Positions 8,492-17,563 of a DNA stretch of 64,000 nt are shown here, piece by piece. This DNA comes from Chloroflexi bacterium TSY. Its GTDB lineage: Bacteria > Chloroflexota > Anaerolineae > Caldilineales > Caldilineaceae. Position 1 is the stretch's first letter, and each line of letters opens with the position of its first letter. The notes beneath the pieces are model-generated. The model had not been told where the DNA came from. It made no database searches and saw only the letters and a program-made list of their open reading frames with translations. Position numbers and translations under genes: made by a program. The stretch is taken from NCBI GenBank assembly GCA_019217005.1, contig JAHBNG010000034.1:62001-126000 (forward strand), in the 5' to 3' direction.

Positions 8492-10504
8492 ATGATTCAT
8501 ATAACGACTTTTAACCCCCGAATGACAAGAGTTTTTTCTAGATGGATACATCGACGCATTGTGATCTATCTTGTAGCAATCCTGTTATCACACTCCTGGT
8601 TCATCCAAGATCGACACACCACACAGGCAGCGACGGTGCCCAAGATCCCCATCAATGAGACGTCGATATTCCTGTCGGGAACGCGTGTCAACCTGTCGCC
8701 ATTGGCCGCAGCAGATTTCAATCGAGATGGCTATAAGGAGATCATTGCAGCGAGTCAGGATGGTGTTTTGTGGGTTGTGGCAACGACAGACGGCCAAAAC
8801 TGGACGCCCGTTTGGTCGCGCCAAACGAATCTCGATATTCAAGAGGCAAATCCGCCATCATCCAAGAACGAGGGACGCATTGATTCAGCGCCAGCAATTG
8901 CCGATTTGGACAACAATGGCACTCTCGAAATCGTGATTACGGTTGGTGGCGACACAAATCATCCGGATCGAAATCGTCGCTGGAATGGGGGCGTCTTGGT
9001 CTACACATATCAAAGCCCTTGGAATTTTAGCCTCATCCAACCTCTTTCTGCTGATGGAACCAGCGGATGGCCCCAACCGCGTATTGATCAAATCGGTTGG
9101 CCGCCACCGGGCTTTAGCTTTGCTGATGGGTATTGGGATGGTCTCACGACAACAGCCGCCTTGGGGGATCTCGACGGAGATGGCGATCTAGAGGTGATTG
9201 TTGAAGGCAGCGACCGACGTCTTCATGCCTGGCATCACACGGGCGAGGTCGTGGAGGGTTGGCCCCTATACAGCGAAAATGGCGACAACTTAACGCGGAG
9301 CGGTATGGCTTCACCCGCTCTTGCTGACCTTGATGATGATGGTCTTCCCGAAGTCGTTTTTGGAACCATGAACAATGAAACAACGCTTTGGGTCGTCAAT
9401 GGAGACAGCACGAGTGTACCGGGATTTCCGTTGACGGTTGAACAATATATCCATTCATCGCCTGCGATCGGTGATATTGACAACGATGGCCAGCCTGAAA
9501 TCGTGGCTGCCACGGGTTGGGGCAAATCAGGTGGCAGAACAAACGTGGTTTATGCTTGGAATCATGATGGAACCGTTGTCGACAATTGGCCAGTTGAAAC
9601 TGCCGGCTCGACAGCTGCGCCGCCGGCATTGGGTGACATTGACAATGATGGCGACCTGGAAGTTGTGGTTGCCTGTGGGTCATTTATCGATTTCGAGTGC
9701 AATAAGCTCTATGCCTGGCATGGCAATGGTCAGCTGGTTGCTGGTTTTCCCATGATCCCACCAATCACCAACCCCGGTTTGCCAGGTGGAATCATGCTCA
9801 ATCCCATATTGGCCGACTTTGATGGCGATGATATTGTAGAAATCTTCGTGCTGCATATTGGTGGATGGGCGTACGTTGTCGTTGAACCCAATGGGGTTGC
9901 CAGCGACAACACCACCTTTCGGATGCCGGGTGACTTCTTCGTTCCGCCATTGATCGACGATGTGGATAACGATGGATCGTTGGAGATTCTAGCGGCCGGG
10001 ATCGATTATGACAATCAGAGTCAGCCACTCATCAGAATTTGGGATGTCGCTGGTTCAACAAAATCGGCGCGTCCTTGGCCCATGTTTCGTCAAAATCAAT
10101 TCAGAGATGGTCGCTTTTCCCTTCCCCGTCTGCCCAGACCGCCAGAAATCATGCTGGATCGAACAAGCATTCTCTTTTTCCATCAACAGGGAACCACCAA
10201 AAGAGAAGTCGCAACGGTCAATCTGAAAAATATAGGTGAGCTTCCCTTTGATTGGTCAGCTGCACACACTATTCGCAACTTACAACTCTCTCAGAATAGC
10301 GGAACAGAGCTCGTCAATCAAACACAAATACAGATTTCGTTGGACGTTGGTCCCACACCAACACGAGGGATCGTTTCTCTTGGGTCAATACAATTCGTCG
10401 CAACAGCGGATGGTCAATCTGTTCAATCAAGCCCACAAACGCTCTCCATCTTTTTGTTTACAGGCGACGTTCAATCTTTCTATTTACCGGTCATCTCCCG
10501 TTGA
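8492..10504 (+). CDS. Secreted FG-GAP/VCBS repeat surface protein
   Basis: About 670 residues. Residues 17-45 form an uncleaved or cleavable export signal (RRIVIYLVAILLSHSW). Then come about eight FG-GAP blades with the calcium-binding core DxDxDGxxE, for example ADFNRDGYKEII, ADLDNNGTLEIV, GDLDGDGDLEVI, ADLDDDGLPEVV, GDIDNDGQPEIV, GDIDNDGDLEVV and DDVDNDGSLEIL, which predict an integrin-like beta propeller. The last about 120 residues look like an Ig-like domain (VATVNLKNIGELPFDW). A start further upstream (8423) overlaps the methyltransferase and is less likely. The protein probably sits at the cell surface, where calcium-dependent binding of glycans or other proteins would fit the surrounding cluster. 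Confidence 0.85.
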   Translation: MIHITTFNPRMTRVFSRWIHRRIVIYLVAILLSHSWFIQDRHTTQAATVPKIPINETSIFLSGTRVNLSPLAAADFNRDGYKEIIAASQDGVLWVVATTDGQNWTPVWSRQTNLDIQEANPPSSKNEGRIDSAPAIADLDNNGTLEIVITVGGDTNHPDRNRRWNGGVLVYTYQSPWNFSLIQPLSADGTSGWPQPRIDQIGWPPPGFSFADGYWDGLTTTAALGDLDGDGDLEVIVEGSDRRLHAWHHTGEVVEGWPLYSENGDNLTRSGMASPALADLDDDGLPEVVFGTMNNETTLWVVNGDSTSVPGFPLTVEQYIHSSPAIGDIDNDGQPEIVAATGWGKSGGRTNVVYAWNHDGTVVDNWPVETAGSTAAPPALGDIDNDGDLEVVVACGSFIDFECNKLYAWHGNGQLVAGFPMIPPITNPGLPGGIMLNPILADFDGDDIVEIFVLHIGGWAYVVVEPNGVASDNTTFRMPGDFFVPPLIDDVDNDGSLEILAAGIDYDNQSQPLIRIWDVAGSTKSARPWPMFRQNQFRDGRFSLPRLPRPPEIMLDRTSILFFHQQGTTKREVATVNLKNIGELPFDWSAAHTIRNLQLSQNSGTELVNQTQIQISLDVGPTPTRGIVSLGSIQFVATADGQSVQSSPQTLSIFLFTGDVQSFYLPVISR

Positions 10505-10507
10505 TGG

Positions 10508-10744
10508 TTGCGTCAATTACGTTTTGTTTTGGCTTGGGCTGAAATATATCAGAATGAGTTGGAAGAGAATTGGCAAAGAGTACCTCCCCGTTGTTACAGA
10601 CCCTATATGCGTGTTCGTCAAATGGACCAAGTTGAAAGATTGGTTACGGATCAAGTACGAAGAGAAAGAATAGATCGTCATTTAGAGAGGAACATATGGA
10701 TCAAACCTCCATCTTTGCCCCAATATTCGCCATGGTCCTCCTAA
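10508..10744 (+). pseudogene. Short DUF4160-like remnant
   Basis: The first about 25 codons (RQLRFVLAWAEIYQNELEEN) resemble the C-terminal signature of small DUF4160-type proteins found in toxin-antitoxin-like pairs. The expected N-terminal part is missing, and the rest of the frame does not look coding and overlaps the MAPEG gene. I read it as a fragment; the assignment is tentative. Confidence 0.3.
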
Positions 10745-11124
10745 CGATGATCGTTTGGATCTATATGTATGTCCGACGAATCGCATTTATCCATAAGAAT
10801 AACTTCAACCCCCAAGAGCTTACACCTGTCGAATTTGCACGGCTCTCTCCTCCAGAGGTTTCTAACCCATCGGACAACCTCAAAAACCTCTTCGAGATAC
10901 CGGTTCTGTTCTATCTGCTCTCACTGTATCTTTTTGTCACAAATCAGGTCGATACGATCTTTCTGGTCGCTACATGGATTTTCGTCATATTCCGTTGCCT
11001 ACACAGCGTCGTCCACTGTACAATCAATATCGTTATGCTGAGATTCTGGCTTTACTTTGTAGCAACCGTCTCAGTTTGGTTTATCGCAATACGGGCGGCG
11101 TTTCACTATTTTTGGTTTGGTTAA
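10696..11124 (+). CDS. MAPEG family membrane protein
   Basis: 142 residues with four predicted membrane segments. The family pattern is clear: NLFEIPVLFYLLSLYL in the second helix and RCLHSVVHCTINIVMLRF in the third-fourth helix region, which in MAPEG proteins carries the glutathione/lipid-binding arginine and asparagine. Family members are membrane-associated eicosanoid/glutathione enzymes. In bacteria the substrate is usually unknown. It stands alone between the FG-GAP gene and a convergent glycosyltransferase gene. The start at 10696 follows GAGAGGAACAT, an adequate ribosome-binding site. Confidence 0.85.
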   Translation: MDQTSIFAPIFAMVLLTMIVWIYMYVRRIAFIHKNNFNPQELTPVEFARLSPPEVSNPSDNLKNLFEIPVLFYLLSLYLFVTNQVDTIFLVATWIFVIFRCLHSVVHCTINIVMLRFWLYFVATVSVWFIAIRAAFHYFWFG

Positions 11125-11182
11125 CAAAGGGGCATTTTAGCAGACAAGAAACATGGTTGTCTGAGGAAGTATGTGGTTTTCA

Positions 11183-11228
11183 GTTGGTTTGTTGGTTAGA
11201 TGGTTGGTGAACAACCCAGCAAACCAAC
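11183..11228. terminator. Possible bidirectional stem-loop between convergent genes
   Basis: GTTGGTTTG (11183-11191) pairs perfectly with CAAACCAAC (11220-11228) across a loop that itself contains GTTGGTT-like repeats. It lies between the ends of two convergent genes. No long T run follows on either strand, so an intrinsic terminator is possible but not proven. Confidence 0.35.
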
Positions 11229-11299
11229 AAATGATCCAACATCTACCCCACAAAACCTCACAGTACCAGAAGTATTTAGAATGAATGAGCACAAGCTCG

Positions 11300-12535
11300 T
11301 CATTTGTGAACGAGGCTGGCATACAAAGAGCGAATTTGTTCAGTGACAAAAGGCCATGTATAGTGTGCCATTACCTTCTGCTTGCCAGTCGCACCCAGAC
11401 GCTTGGCCATAACCGGGTCTGAGATCAATTGCTGAATCACTTCTGCAAGATCCTTGGGATCATTTGGTTCAAACAGAAGGCCATCAATCTCATTGCGAAT
11501 CATCGTTGCAATTGCGCCCGCACGCGCACCAATGACCGGTCGACTGCAAGCCCATGCCTCAATCAGAGTAATCCCAAACGACTCTTGTGTCGAGCATGAA
11601 ACCAAAAGAGTGGTTGCCGCCAGTACAGAAGGTTTCTCCTCCTCGCTGATGTTATAGAGAAGCGTAACGTTGGTCTGTTGCGCTGGTGGTAGGTTCGTCA
11701 CCAACCGCTCAATTTCCTCGGCATAGACCGTTTTCCCGCCGGCAATGACCAATTGCGCATCGGGCCTTTGCACCCAGACGGTTTGCATTGCCTCGATCAA
11801 CAGCTCAAAACGCTTACGGGCCACAAACCGGCCCAGGGAAAGGATCAGTGGCTTCTCCCCCCAACCATAGCGTTGACGAATAGACAAGCCATCAGCCATT
11901 GTAAACTGCGCGAGATCCACGCCAGCAGAACCAATGACGTGGATCTTGTCTGACGAAATACCGCGTTCCACCAGATGGTTGCGTTCGTAGGGTGTGTGGG
12001 CGATATAGGCGTCTGCAGACTGAATGGCGCGATACATCATTGTCCGGTTAAATCCCCACACATCCTCTGTGTGTAGTGCACCCAAGAAAATGAGCGGAAT
12101 GCCCGCCCTCTTGGCCCCGGCCAGAGCATAGTACATGTGCATCAACGGAAAAGCTGTTGCAAAGACAACGTCAGCTCGACTCTTGGCAATGGCACGCGTC
12201 ATGCTCCAAATGATCGGACCATTGTAGAGAGTTCGTGCCCAATCGTTGTAAGGCAGCCGAAGTCGATACGCAATGCCAGCAATGATCATACGAAGGCGAT
12301 TGCCATAGTTGAACACGGGGAAGCGCCGAATCGTCACACCATTTTGCTTCTCTATTCCGGCTGGAAGAGAAGCAATCTTGCGATTAAAAAACAATGTCAA
12401 ATCATCAGCAGTGGTCGTGAAGACGGTTACATCATCGTTATATGTGGCAACGAGATGTTCCGATAGCTTTTGTACCAACCACTGTGACCCCCCAATAGAT
12501 GGAGCATATCCATGAACAACATGCAAAATTCTCAT
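11300..12535 (-). CDS. GT4 glycosyltransferase
   Basis: About 411 residues from the ATG at 12535 (MRILHVVHGYAPSIGGSQ). A start 8 codons upstream is also open. The GT-B fold is seen from the N-terminal glycine-rich loop (PSIGGSQWLVQKLSEHL), the start of the C-terminal Rossmann domain (PLILSLGRFVARKRFELLIEA), and the donor-binding E-x7-E region SCSTQESFGITLIEAWA followed by RPVIGARAGAIATMI. It acts in the cytoplasm on a nucleotide-sugar donor, with retaining chemistry expected for GT4. The methyltransferase pseudogene upstream on the same strand ends 5 bp before this start, so the two probably formed one transcription unit. Confidence 0.9.
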   Translation of the reverse strand: MRILHVVHGYAPSIGGSQWLVQKLSEHLVATYNDDVTVFTTTADDLTLFFNRKIASLPAGIEKQNGVTIRRFPVFNYGNRLRMIIAGIAYRLRLPYNDWARTLYNGPIIWSMTRAIAKSRADVVFATAFPLMHMYYALAGAKRAGIPLIFLGALHTEDVWGFNRTMMYRAIQSADAYIAHTPYERNHLVERGISSDKIHVIGSAGVDLAQFTMADGLSIRQRYGWGEKPLILSLGRFVARKRFELLIEAMQTVWVQRPDAQLVIAGGKTVYAEEIERLVTNLPPAQQTNVTLLYNISEEEKPSVLAATTLLVSCSTQESFGITLIEAWACSRPVIGARAGAIATMIRNEIDGLLFEPNDPKDLAEVIQQLISDPVMAKRLGATGKQKVMAHYTWPFVTEQIRSLYASLVHK

Positions 12536-12746
12536 AACTCTACATACATTTTGCCACAATCAAATCCTGGAAACTTAGAAAGTCAGAGCGACCGCACCAA
12601 GACCCATAGAAGGTATCCGTGATCTCCAGATGATTCGTCGAATAAAGATCATGAATAAATGTCTCATCATAAGCAACGGCGTCTTCGGGTCGATCTGGTC
12701 GCTCGATCGCGTGATGTTCAAGCCGCTTTGAAAACTTCAATAGACT

Positions 12747-12961
12747 CAGTAGATCCAAATTTGGCGTTTTTGGCTATTTTCAGTCGAGATTGCAGGGATT
12801 TTGGAGTCATTTATTCAGATTTCGGTTACAGAAAACAACCTATTTCATATCTAAAAATCGCCCAAATCTAACGCAAAAACTAGATATCGACCGGCAAATT
12901 TGTATTTATGTCAACTGTTTAGCCAGAATTCTCTCTCAAAACCTGAAATTTGGATCTACTG
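12747..12961. repeat. 215-bp MITE, copy 1, 5-bp TSD AGACT
   Basis: Terminal inverted repeats CAGTAGATCCAAATTT and AAATTTGGATCTACTG. Exactly flanked by AGACT at 12742-12746 and 12962-12966. The second copy at 46642-46856 has the same length with TSD ATACT. No coding capacity is seen. It is inserted in the methyltransferase gene. Confidence 0.93.
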
Positions 12962-13354
12962 AGACTATCTGAGCGTTGAATATGCATCTCTGCTTCTTCG
13001 TTGAGGAGGAAAAAGGAGATCAGGCATCTGCCACCACTGGAGTCCAGCAGCCGCTGAATCTCCGACAAGTAGCGCGAAACACCATCTGGAAACATATGGG
13101 TAAAAACAGAGGCCAGTACGATAAAATCATACGAGCCATCAGCAAAGGGAAAGGTATAATCAGAAGCTTGATGCTGGCCCGTTGGGTGATAACGCCCATT
13201 AAAGACATCAATTTGTTGAAATCGAAAATTGGGGTGGCGTGTTGAGATCTCATTTTGGCACCAATTCACACCGACGGGATTGATCTCCAACCCTAAATAT
13301 GATCCATTCTGATTCAAATAGCCTGTTAGTGGTATTGTTTTCCGTCCCAACCCA

Positions 13355-13509
13355 GGGGTGGTTCATTTTAGCTGGATAGATAGGTTTACACTTTTAGAAA
13401 CAGAAAGAACGTTTATATTCTCTGATTTCGCCGGTTCTCAGAGAGAAAACGGTCTCATATAGATTTTTGTCTATATATCAAAAGTGTAAACCTAATTTTG
13501 AACCACCCC
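13355..13509. repeat. 155-bp MITE (variant A), 8-bp TSD CCAACCCA
   Basis: Begins GGGGTGGTTCATTTTAG and ends CTAATTTTGAACCACCCC. Flanked by CCAACCCA at 13347-13354 and 13510-13517. It appears identical to the copy at 57110-57264 and to the middle copy at 52440-52757. It splits SAM motif I of the methyltransferase gene. Confidence 0.94.
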
Positions 13510-13770
13510 CCAACCCAGAACCAATATCGAGTATTCGTTCGTCCTGGCGCAGATGACACAGGTCAATGTAATAACGTAAGAATTCCTCCCCATTTACACG
13601 GTAAATTCGTGGATCGCGCGGACCATCATACATCATTCGGCGCGGTGGCACCATTGGTGGACGTCGACGCAAAATCGTATCGAACAGATCGAACACGCCT
13701 AGTTTTGCTTCGACAAAAATTGGTGCAATCGATTCTCTAATAAAATGTCGAATCATGAGTTCTTACGATA

Positions 13771-14775
13771 TTATATCTTGCTTTGATAAAGCTCTCGATA
13801 GGAACGCAACATACGTTCCACCGAGAACTCGTTTAAATCAATCCGTTGGGCAGAAGATTGCAATCGAGCATAAGACTTTCGAAATTTCTTCACGATCCGC
13901 AAAATAGTATGATGATCAACGCTCTCTACCACACAGCCAACGCCCGTCTTTTCGATGTACTCGGCCATCGGTATTCCTCGGCTGATGACCACTGGCTTAC
14001 CCGCGGCCAGGGAGTCAAGCAACGAGTGAGGATAGGCTTTGATAATCCCCTCTTGCGTTGCCAACGCAATTGTCCCATGCACCTGCGTCAAAATCTGGTT
14101 CACATCAACCAAATCGGTGATGAGCGTCACCTGATCCTGAACACCATATTGTGCAATACGCGTGCGCATTTCGTCTGCCAAAACACCGCGCCACAAAAAG
14201 ACCAATTCCAGCTTTTTTTCTTGGCGAGCCGCTTCTAGCAACGCATCAACCCCTTTGCTCTGAAATTGAGCAAGCGTCCACGGGGCCGATGCATACATGA
14301 ATCGCATTGGAGACTGCAACGAAATTGGGTGATGTGAGAATTTAGCTCTGTCGATTCCTGGACGCATCATCACCCCCGTCTCAATACCTTGTTCTTTCAA
14401 GCGAACCAGGCTACGCTCATCATAGACGATGACAGCAGCCAACGAATTGAGAAAACGGCGCGGCAACCGCCGTCGCCGAATTCCGCCGCTGATTGTATAG
14501 ATCACTGGTTTGCGCAGCAAGCGCAGCATGAGGAAAGGATAGGCATCGGCATTGTAGAAATGATGCAGATCGAGCGTTGATTCAAGGCGGCGCAATGAGC
14601 GTAGCTGGTGTAAACCAAAGAACACGCGCGGCAAATAAATGGGTGATGCTTGATTTGGATTGACATAATAGAGCGAGCCGCCAAAATGAGCCCGGAGTGC
14701 ATTGATCTCCTGCAGTTCAGCAACTGACTCAGGCATCGCCGGTGGCAGAGATGTAAAATAATAGGCGATTCTCAT
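13771..14775 (-). CDS. GT4-like glycosyltransferase
   Basis: 334 residues. The N-terminal start MRIAYYFTSLPPAMPES is a GT-B opening. The C-terminal half has RFMYASAPWTLAQFQSKGVDALLEAA and the donor-site region LATQEGIIKAYPHSLLDSLAAGKPVVISRGIPMAEYI, where the usual EG.G...EA is replaced by QEGIIKAYPHSLLDSLA. It is therefore a divergent member. The ATG overlaps the stop of the upstream GT2 gene by four bases (ATGA), which indicates translational coupling. It is followed by the methyltransferase pseudogene on the same strand. Confidence 0.82.
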   Translation of the reverse strand: MRIAYYFTSLPPAMPESVAELQEINALRAHFGGSLYYVNPNQASPIYLPRVFFGLHQLRSLRRLESTLDLHHFYNADAYPFLMLRLLRKPVIYTISGGIRRRRLPRRFLNSLAAVIVYDERSLVRLKEQGIETGVMMRPGIDRAKFSHHPISLQSPMRFMYASAPWTLAQFQSKGVDALLEAARQEKKLELVFLWRGVLADEMRTRIAQYGVQDQVTLITDLVDVNQILTQVHGTIALATQEGIIKAYPHSLLDSLAAGKPVVISRGIPMAEYIEKTGVGCVVESVDHHTILRIVKKFRKSYARLQSSAQRIDLNEFSVERMLRSYRELYQSKI

Positions 14776-15677
14776 GATGATCTTAAAACGCGCTCATTTT
14801 GTCCCCCAACACGACCCAACAGACCATCCCATAACCCCAGACCAACAGAGCGGGCAAATTGCGATTGACCCGACAACCGTAATTTTAGATAAAGCAGAGC
14901 GCTATATGCTCCCCAAAACAGATAGAGCGGAATCCGCAAAAGCAGATAGAATTTACGCATAAAGATAAAGCGATTCCGAATCACATAATAGGGATATAGC
15001 GAGGTACGGTAGGAAGACGAACGATTCAGATTGTGAATGGCCATCGCACCTAGATCAACCACGCACCGATAACCTTGTTGTTGCGCACGTCGACAGAAAT
15101 CAGCGAGTTCTGCGCTAAAAAAATAGGCTTCATCCAACAGTCCGACTGTCTGAAATAACTCGGAGCGAACAAGTGCGGCGGCCCCAATCACGTAATCAAC
15201 ATCTATAATTGTTTTTTTTGAGGGGATGAGGGTGTTGTGAGTGTGGTGGTATAAAACAGGGTTTCTGCCCCCAACTGCTGCCACTTTTGTCCGTTCTCGA
15301 TCACTATATAGCACTGGCCCAATCAGGCCAACCTGCGGGTTCGAGCGGGCCGTCTTAAGCAATTGGGCAACTGCTGCCTCATCGATCAAAACATCATTGT
15401 TGAGTAACAAAATATAATAATTACTAGATGATTGATTGGCTGATAACGCGGTTCGTATTCCCAAATTGGTGCCAGCTGAAAAGCCTAAATTTACAAAGCT
15501 ACGGATCACATCAACTTGTGGACAGGCTTGCTCAATGAGGCTGGCTTCGTCGTTCTTTGAAGCATTGTCTACCACCCAAATTTGAGGCCGAATTTCCCTC
15601 CACTGATCAAATTGCTCGATTGCTCGAACCGTATCATTACATGCATTCCAATTGAGGAGAATCACACCCAAATTCAT
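14772..15677 (-). CDS. GT2 glycosyltransferase
   Basis: About 301 residues from ATG 15677 (MNLGVILLNWNACNDT). An in-frame start 16 codons upstream at 15725 is also possible. GT-A domain features are VVDNASKND for nucleotide binding, NLGFSAGTNLGIR, LLNNDVLI as the DxD-like motif, and AYFFSAELADFCRRA as the catalytic acidic region. A C-terminal hydrophobic stretch (FYLLLRIPLYLFWGAYSALLYL) suggests membrane association. It resembles rhamnosyl-type GT2 enzymes of O-antigen and exopolysaccharide synthesis; the sugar is not determinable. First gene of the minus-strand group, divergent from the GT4 gene at 15808. Confidence 0.87.
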   Translation of the reverse strand: MNLGVILLNWNACNDTVRAIEQFDQWREIRPQIWVVDNASKNDEASLIEQACPQVDVIRSFVNLGFSAGTNLGIRTALSANQSSSNYYILLLNNDVLIDEAAVAQLLKTARSNPQVGLIGPVLYSDRERTKVAAVGGRNPVLYHHTHNTLIPSKKTIIDVDYVIGAAALVRSELFQTVGLLDEAYFFSAELADFCRRAQQQGYRCVVDLGAMAIHNLNRSSSYRTSLYPYYVIRNRFIFMRKFYLLLRIPLYLFWGAYSALLYLKLRLSGQSQFARSVGLGLWDGLLGRVGGQNERVLRSS

Positions 15678-15807
15678 TGTGAACTCATTTTGTAGTATTT
15701 CGATCGGGAACCTTTGACTTGTCATTCATCTTAAGATAGTATGCACCCCCAAAACGAATGAATCTTAACACAGAATATTTGCGGTCCCCCAAAACAGACC
15801 ATTGGGA

Positions 15808-17040
15808 ATGAGAACACTACACATCGTTCATCAGTATCCACCACATTTTGTCGGTGGAACAGAACTATACACCCAGTTTGTGGTGAAAAATTTGGCGACG
15901 GCTCATCCAACAGCCCTCTTTACACGCATCTTTGCCAATGGAACAGGAATGAGTAAGCAGAATCGTGATGGTGTAGAGGTCTATCGCGTCTGGGACGGTC
16001 AACTCAATCCAACACGTCGTTTCAGTACAACTTTCAGACATAAGGGATTGAGTCGTTATTTTGCAAACGCAATCACCGACTTTCAACCTGTGCTGGTTCA
16101 CGTCCAACACCTGTTTGGTCTACCCGCGTCTCTCATTCGATTTTTGCGAGAGCAGAGCATTCCGTTTATTCTCACCTTAGAAGACTATTGGTGGATCTGT
16201 GCAAACGCCAATCTGCTTACAAACTATAGTGATAAACGATGCGACGGGCCACAGGGATATCTTAATTGTGCCCGCTGCATCGTCTCTCGCTCAGGACAAT
16301 TCGCCACTTGGGCGATCGCTCCCATTTTACCGTTCGTTCTACATAAGCGGGCGTCTATGTTAAAAGAGATTTTGCATGCAGCCCATGCCATTATATCGCC
16401 GTCATATTTTGTTCGAGACTGGTATATCGCTCAAGGGGTTGATGCAATGAAGCTTCGCGTCATCCCCCACGGAATGGCGCAACTAAAATCGGTTCCAACA
16501 CTCAAATCTGCTTCTCATCGAATACGCTTTCTCTATCTCGGCAGCATTTCGCCCATTAAAGGCGTCCATGTGATCGTTGATGCATTTCGCAATGTAGTTG
16601 GCGAGGCAGAGTTGAACATAGCGGGCAATGACACGTTGGAGCCACTCTATACAACAGAACTCCGCCAACGAGCCGATCAGCGGACGCGCTTTCTTGGTCA
16701 ACTCTCTCGATCAGAAGTGGAACGGGCGCTTGTCGAGACAGATATTGTCTTGGTGCCATCACTCTGCCATGAATCCTTCTGTTTTTCAGCACACGAGGCT
16801 TTGGCGGTTGGAAAACCATTGCTTGCTTCGCGCCTTGGCGCTTTAACAGAGGCAGTCTCCGAAGGGAAAAATGGGCTTCTGCTTGAAGCAGGCAATGTCT
16901 CCGCTTGGACTGCGGCAATGCAACAGATGGTCGACACCAAGGCATGGAATCAACGACAGGTTAAACCAGTTATCGATCTCTCAACGCCTCAGGAGCACAT
17001 CGACCAACTTCTGGAAATTTATGCAGAAGCGACTGCTTGA
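15808..17040 (+). CDS. GT4 glycosyltransferase
   Basis: About 410 residues. ATG 15808 is preferred over an in-frame TTG two codons earlier. Motifs: MRTLHIVHQYPPHFVGGTEL (N-terminal glycine loop), LTLEDYWWICANANL, a cysteine group (CDGPQGYLNCARCIVS) common in GT4 enzymes with D-x-W acceptor loops, then FLYLGSISPIKGVHVIVDAF and VPSLCHESFCFSAHEALA (donor-binding glutamates) followed by KPLLASRLGALTEAV. A cytoplasmic retaining transferase for surface glycan assembly. It heads a plus-strand group with a small membrane protein and the GNAT gene. Confidence 0.9.
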   Translation: MRTLHIVHQYPPHFVGGTELYTQFVVKNLATAHPTALFTRIFANGTGMSKQNRDGVEVYRVWDGQLNPTRRFSTTFRHKGLSRYFANAITDFQPVLVHVQHLFGLPASLIRFLREQSIPFILTLEDYWWICANANLLTNYSDKRCDGPQGYLNCARCIVSRSGQFATWAIAPILPFVLHKRASMLKEILHAAHAIISPSYFVRDWYIAQGVDAMKLRVIPHGMAQLKSVPTLKSASHRIRFLYLGSISPIKGVHVIVDAFRNVVGEAELNIAGNDTLEPLYTTELRQRADQRTRFLGQLSRSEVERALVETDIVLVPSLCHESFCFSAHEALAVGKPLLASRLGALTEAVSEGKNGLLLEAGNVSAWTAAMQQMVDTKAWNQRQVKPVIDLSTPQEHIDQLLEIYAEATA

Positions 17041-17062
17041 CCCAAAAATCCACGATAAACCT

Positions 17063-17563
17063 ATGTACTTCTCGCCATCATATCGCTATCATACAATAGC
17101 CCTCGTCACTCTGGTTCTCACGCTGTTTTTCATTACTCAGTTGGCGACTTCCCGGGAGTTGGCTCAATATAACCTGTTGAATCGAGGAATCGTTCCGAGT
17201 AGCAATCAATTTGGACAGGCTTTGTTAGGGTTTATTTGGGCAATTCCACGTGAACTCGCGTTTTTTTTCATTGTCTCATTATGGTTGTTCTTTTGGAGTG
17301 TATCTAAGGCTCTTTGTCGTGTTGAACTTGCCACAGATGCACTGTGCGTCCGCCAGATCTGGCAGACGGTGAAATGTGTCGAATTCCGCCAAGTGATAGA
17401 AATTTATGAAGAAGGTCGATTTGGACAATCTATTGCGCTGCTTTATCATCCCATCTTGCCAACCGGTCTTCTGGATCTCGATGACGCTCTGACACTCTTT
17501 CTGCCAGAGTTACGCAATCAGGAAACATTGGTAGCACACCTGCGAGAAAATATACGACGATGA
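17063..17563 (+). CDS. Small membrane protein with possible PH-like domain
   Basis: About 166 residues from ATG 17063; another in-frame ATG at 17021 would overlap the GT4 gene. Two hydrophobic segments (TIALVTLVLTLFFITQLA and IPRELAFFFIVSLWLFFWSV) are followed by a soluble beta-rich tail. That tail (VELATDALCVRQIWQTVKCVEFRQVIEIYEEG) resembles bacterial PH-like domains (YdbS/bPH type). Function is unknown. The stop overlaps the ATG of the acetyltransferase gene (ATGA), so the two are co-translated. Confidence 0.65.
   Translation: MYFSPSYRYHTIALVTLVLTLFFITQLATSRELAQYNLLNRGIVPSSNQFGQALLGFIWAIPRELAFFFIVSLWLFFWSVSKALCRVELATDALCVRQIWQTVKCVEFRQVIEIYEEGRFGQSIALLYHPILPTGLLDLDDALTLFLPELRNQETLVAHLRENIRR

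Larger units (their letters stand above)
12540..13756 (-). pseudogene. SAM-dependent methyltransferase split by two different MITEs
   Basis: Three coding blocks on the minus strand join into one frame once two insertions and one copy of each target duplication are removed. Block 1 (13756-13510) ends in motif I. Removing the 155-bp element at 13355-13509 joins it as DIGSGLGRKTIPLTGYL. Block 2 (to about 12962) contains YLGLEINPVGV, DYTFPFADGSYDFIVL and EIQRLLDSSGG. Removing the 215-bp element at 12747-12961 gives IQRSDSLLKFSKRLEHH and runs on to the stop at 12540. The ancestral protein is about 280 residues. Both insertions fall inside conserved or structural sequence, so the gene is inactive. 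It was part of the minus-strand glycan operon. Confidence 0.9.

Noticed and set aside
12659..12972. Small plus-strand frames inside the 215-bp MITE
   Set aside because: The same frames differ in the second MITE copy, have no ribosome-binding site and cross the element border.
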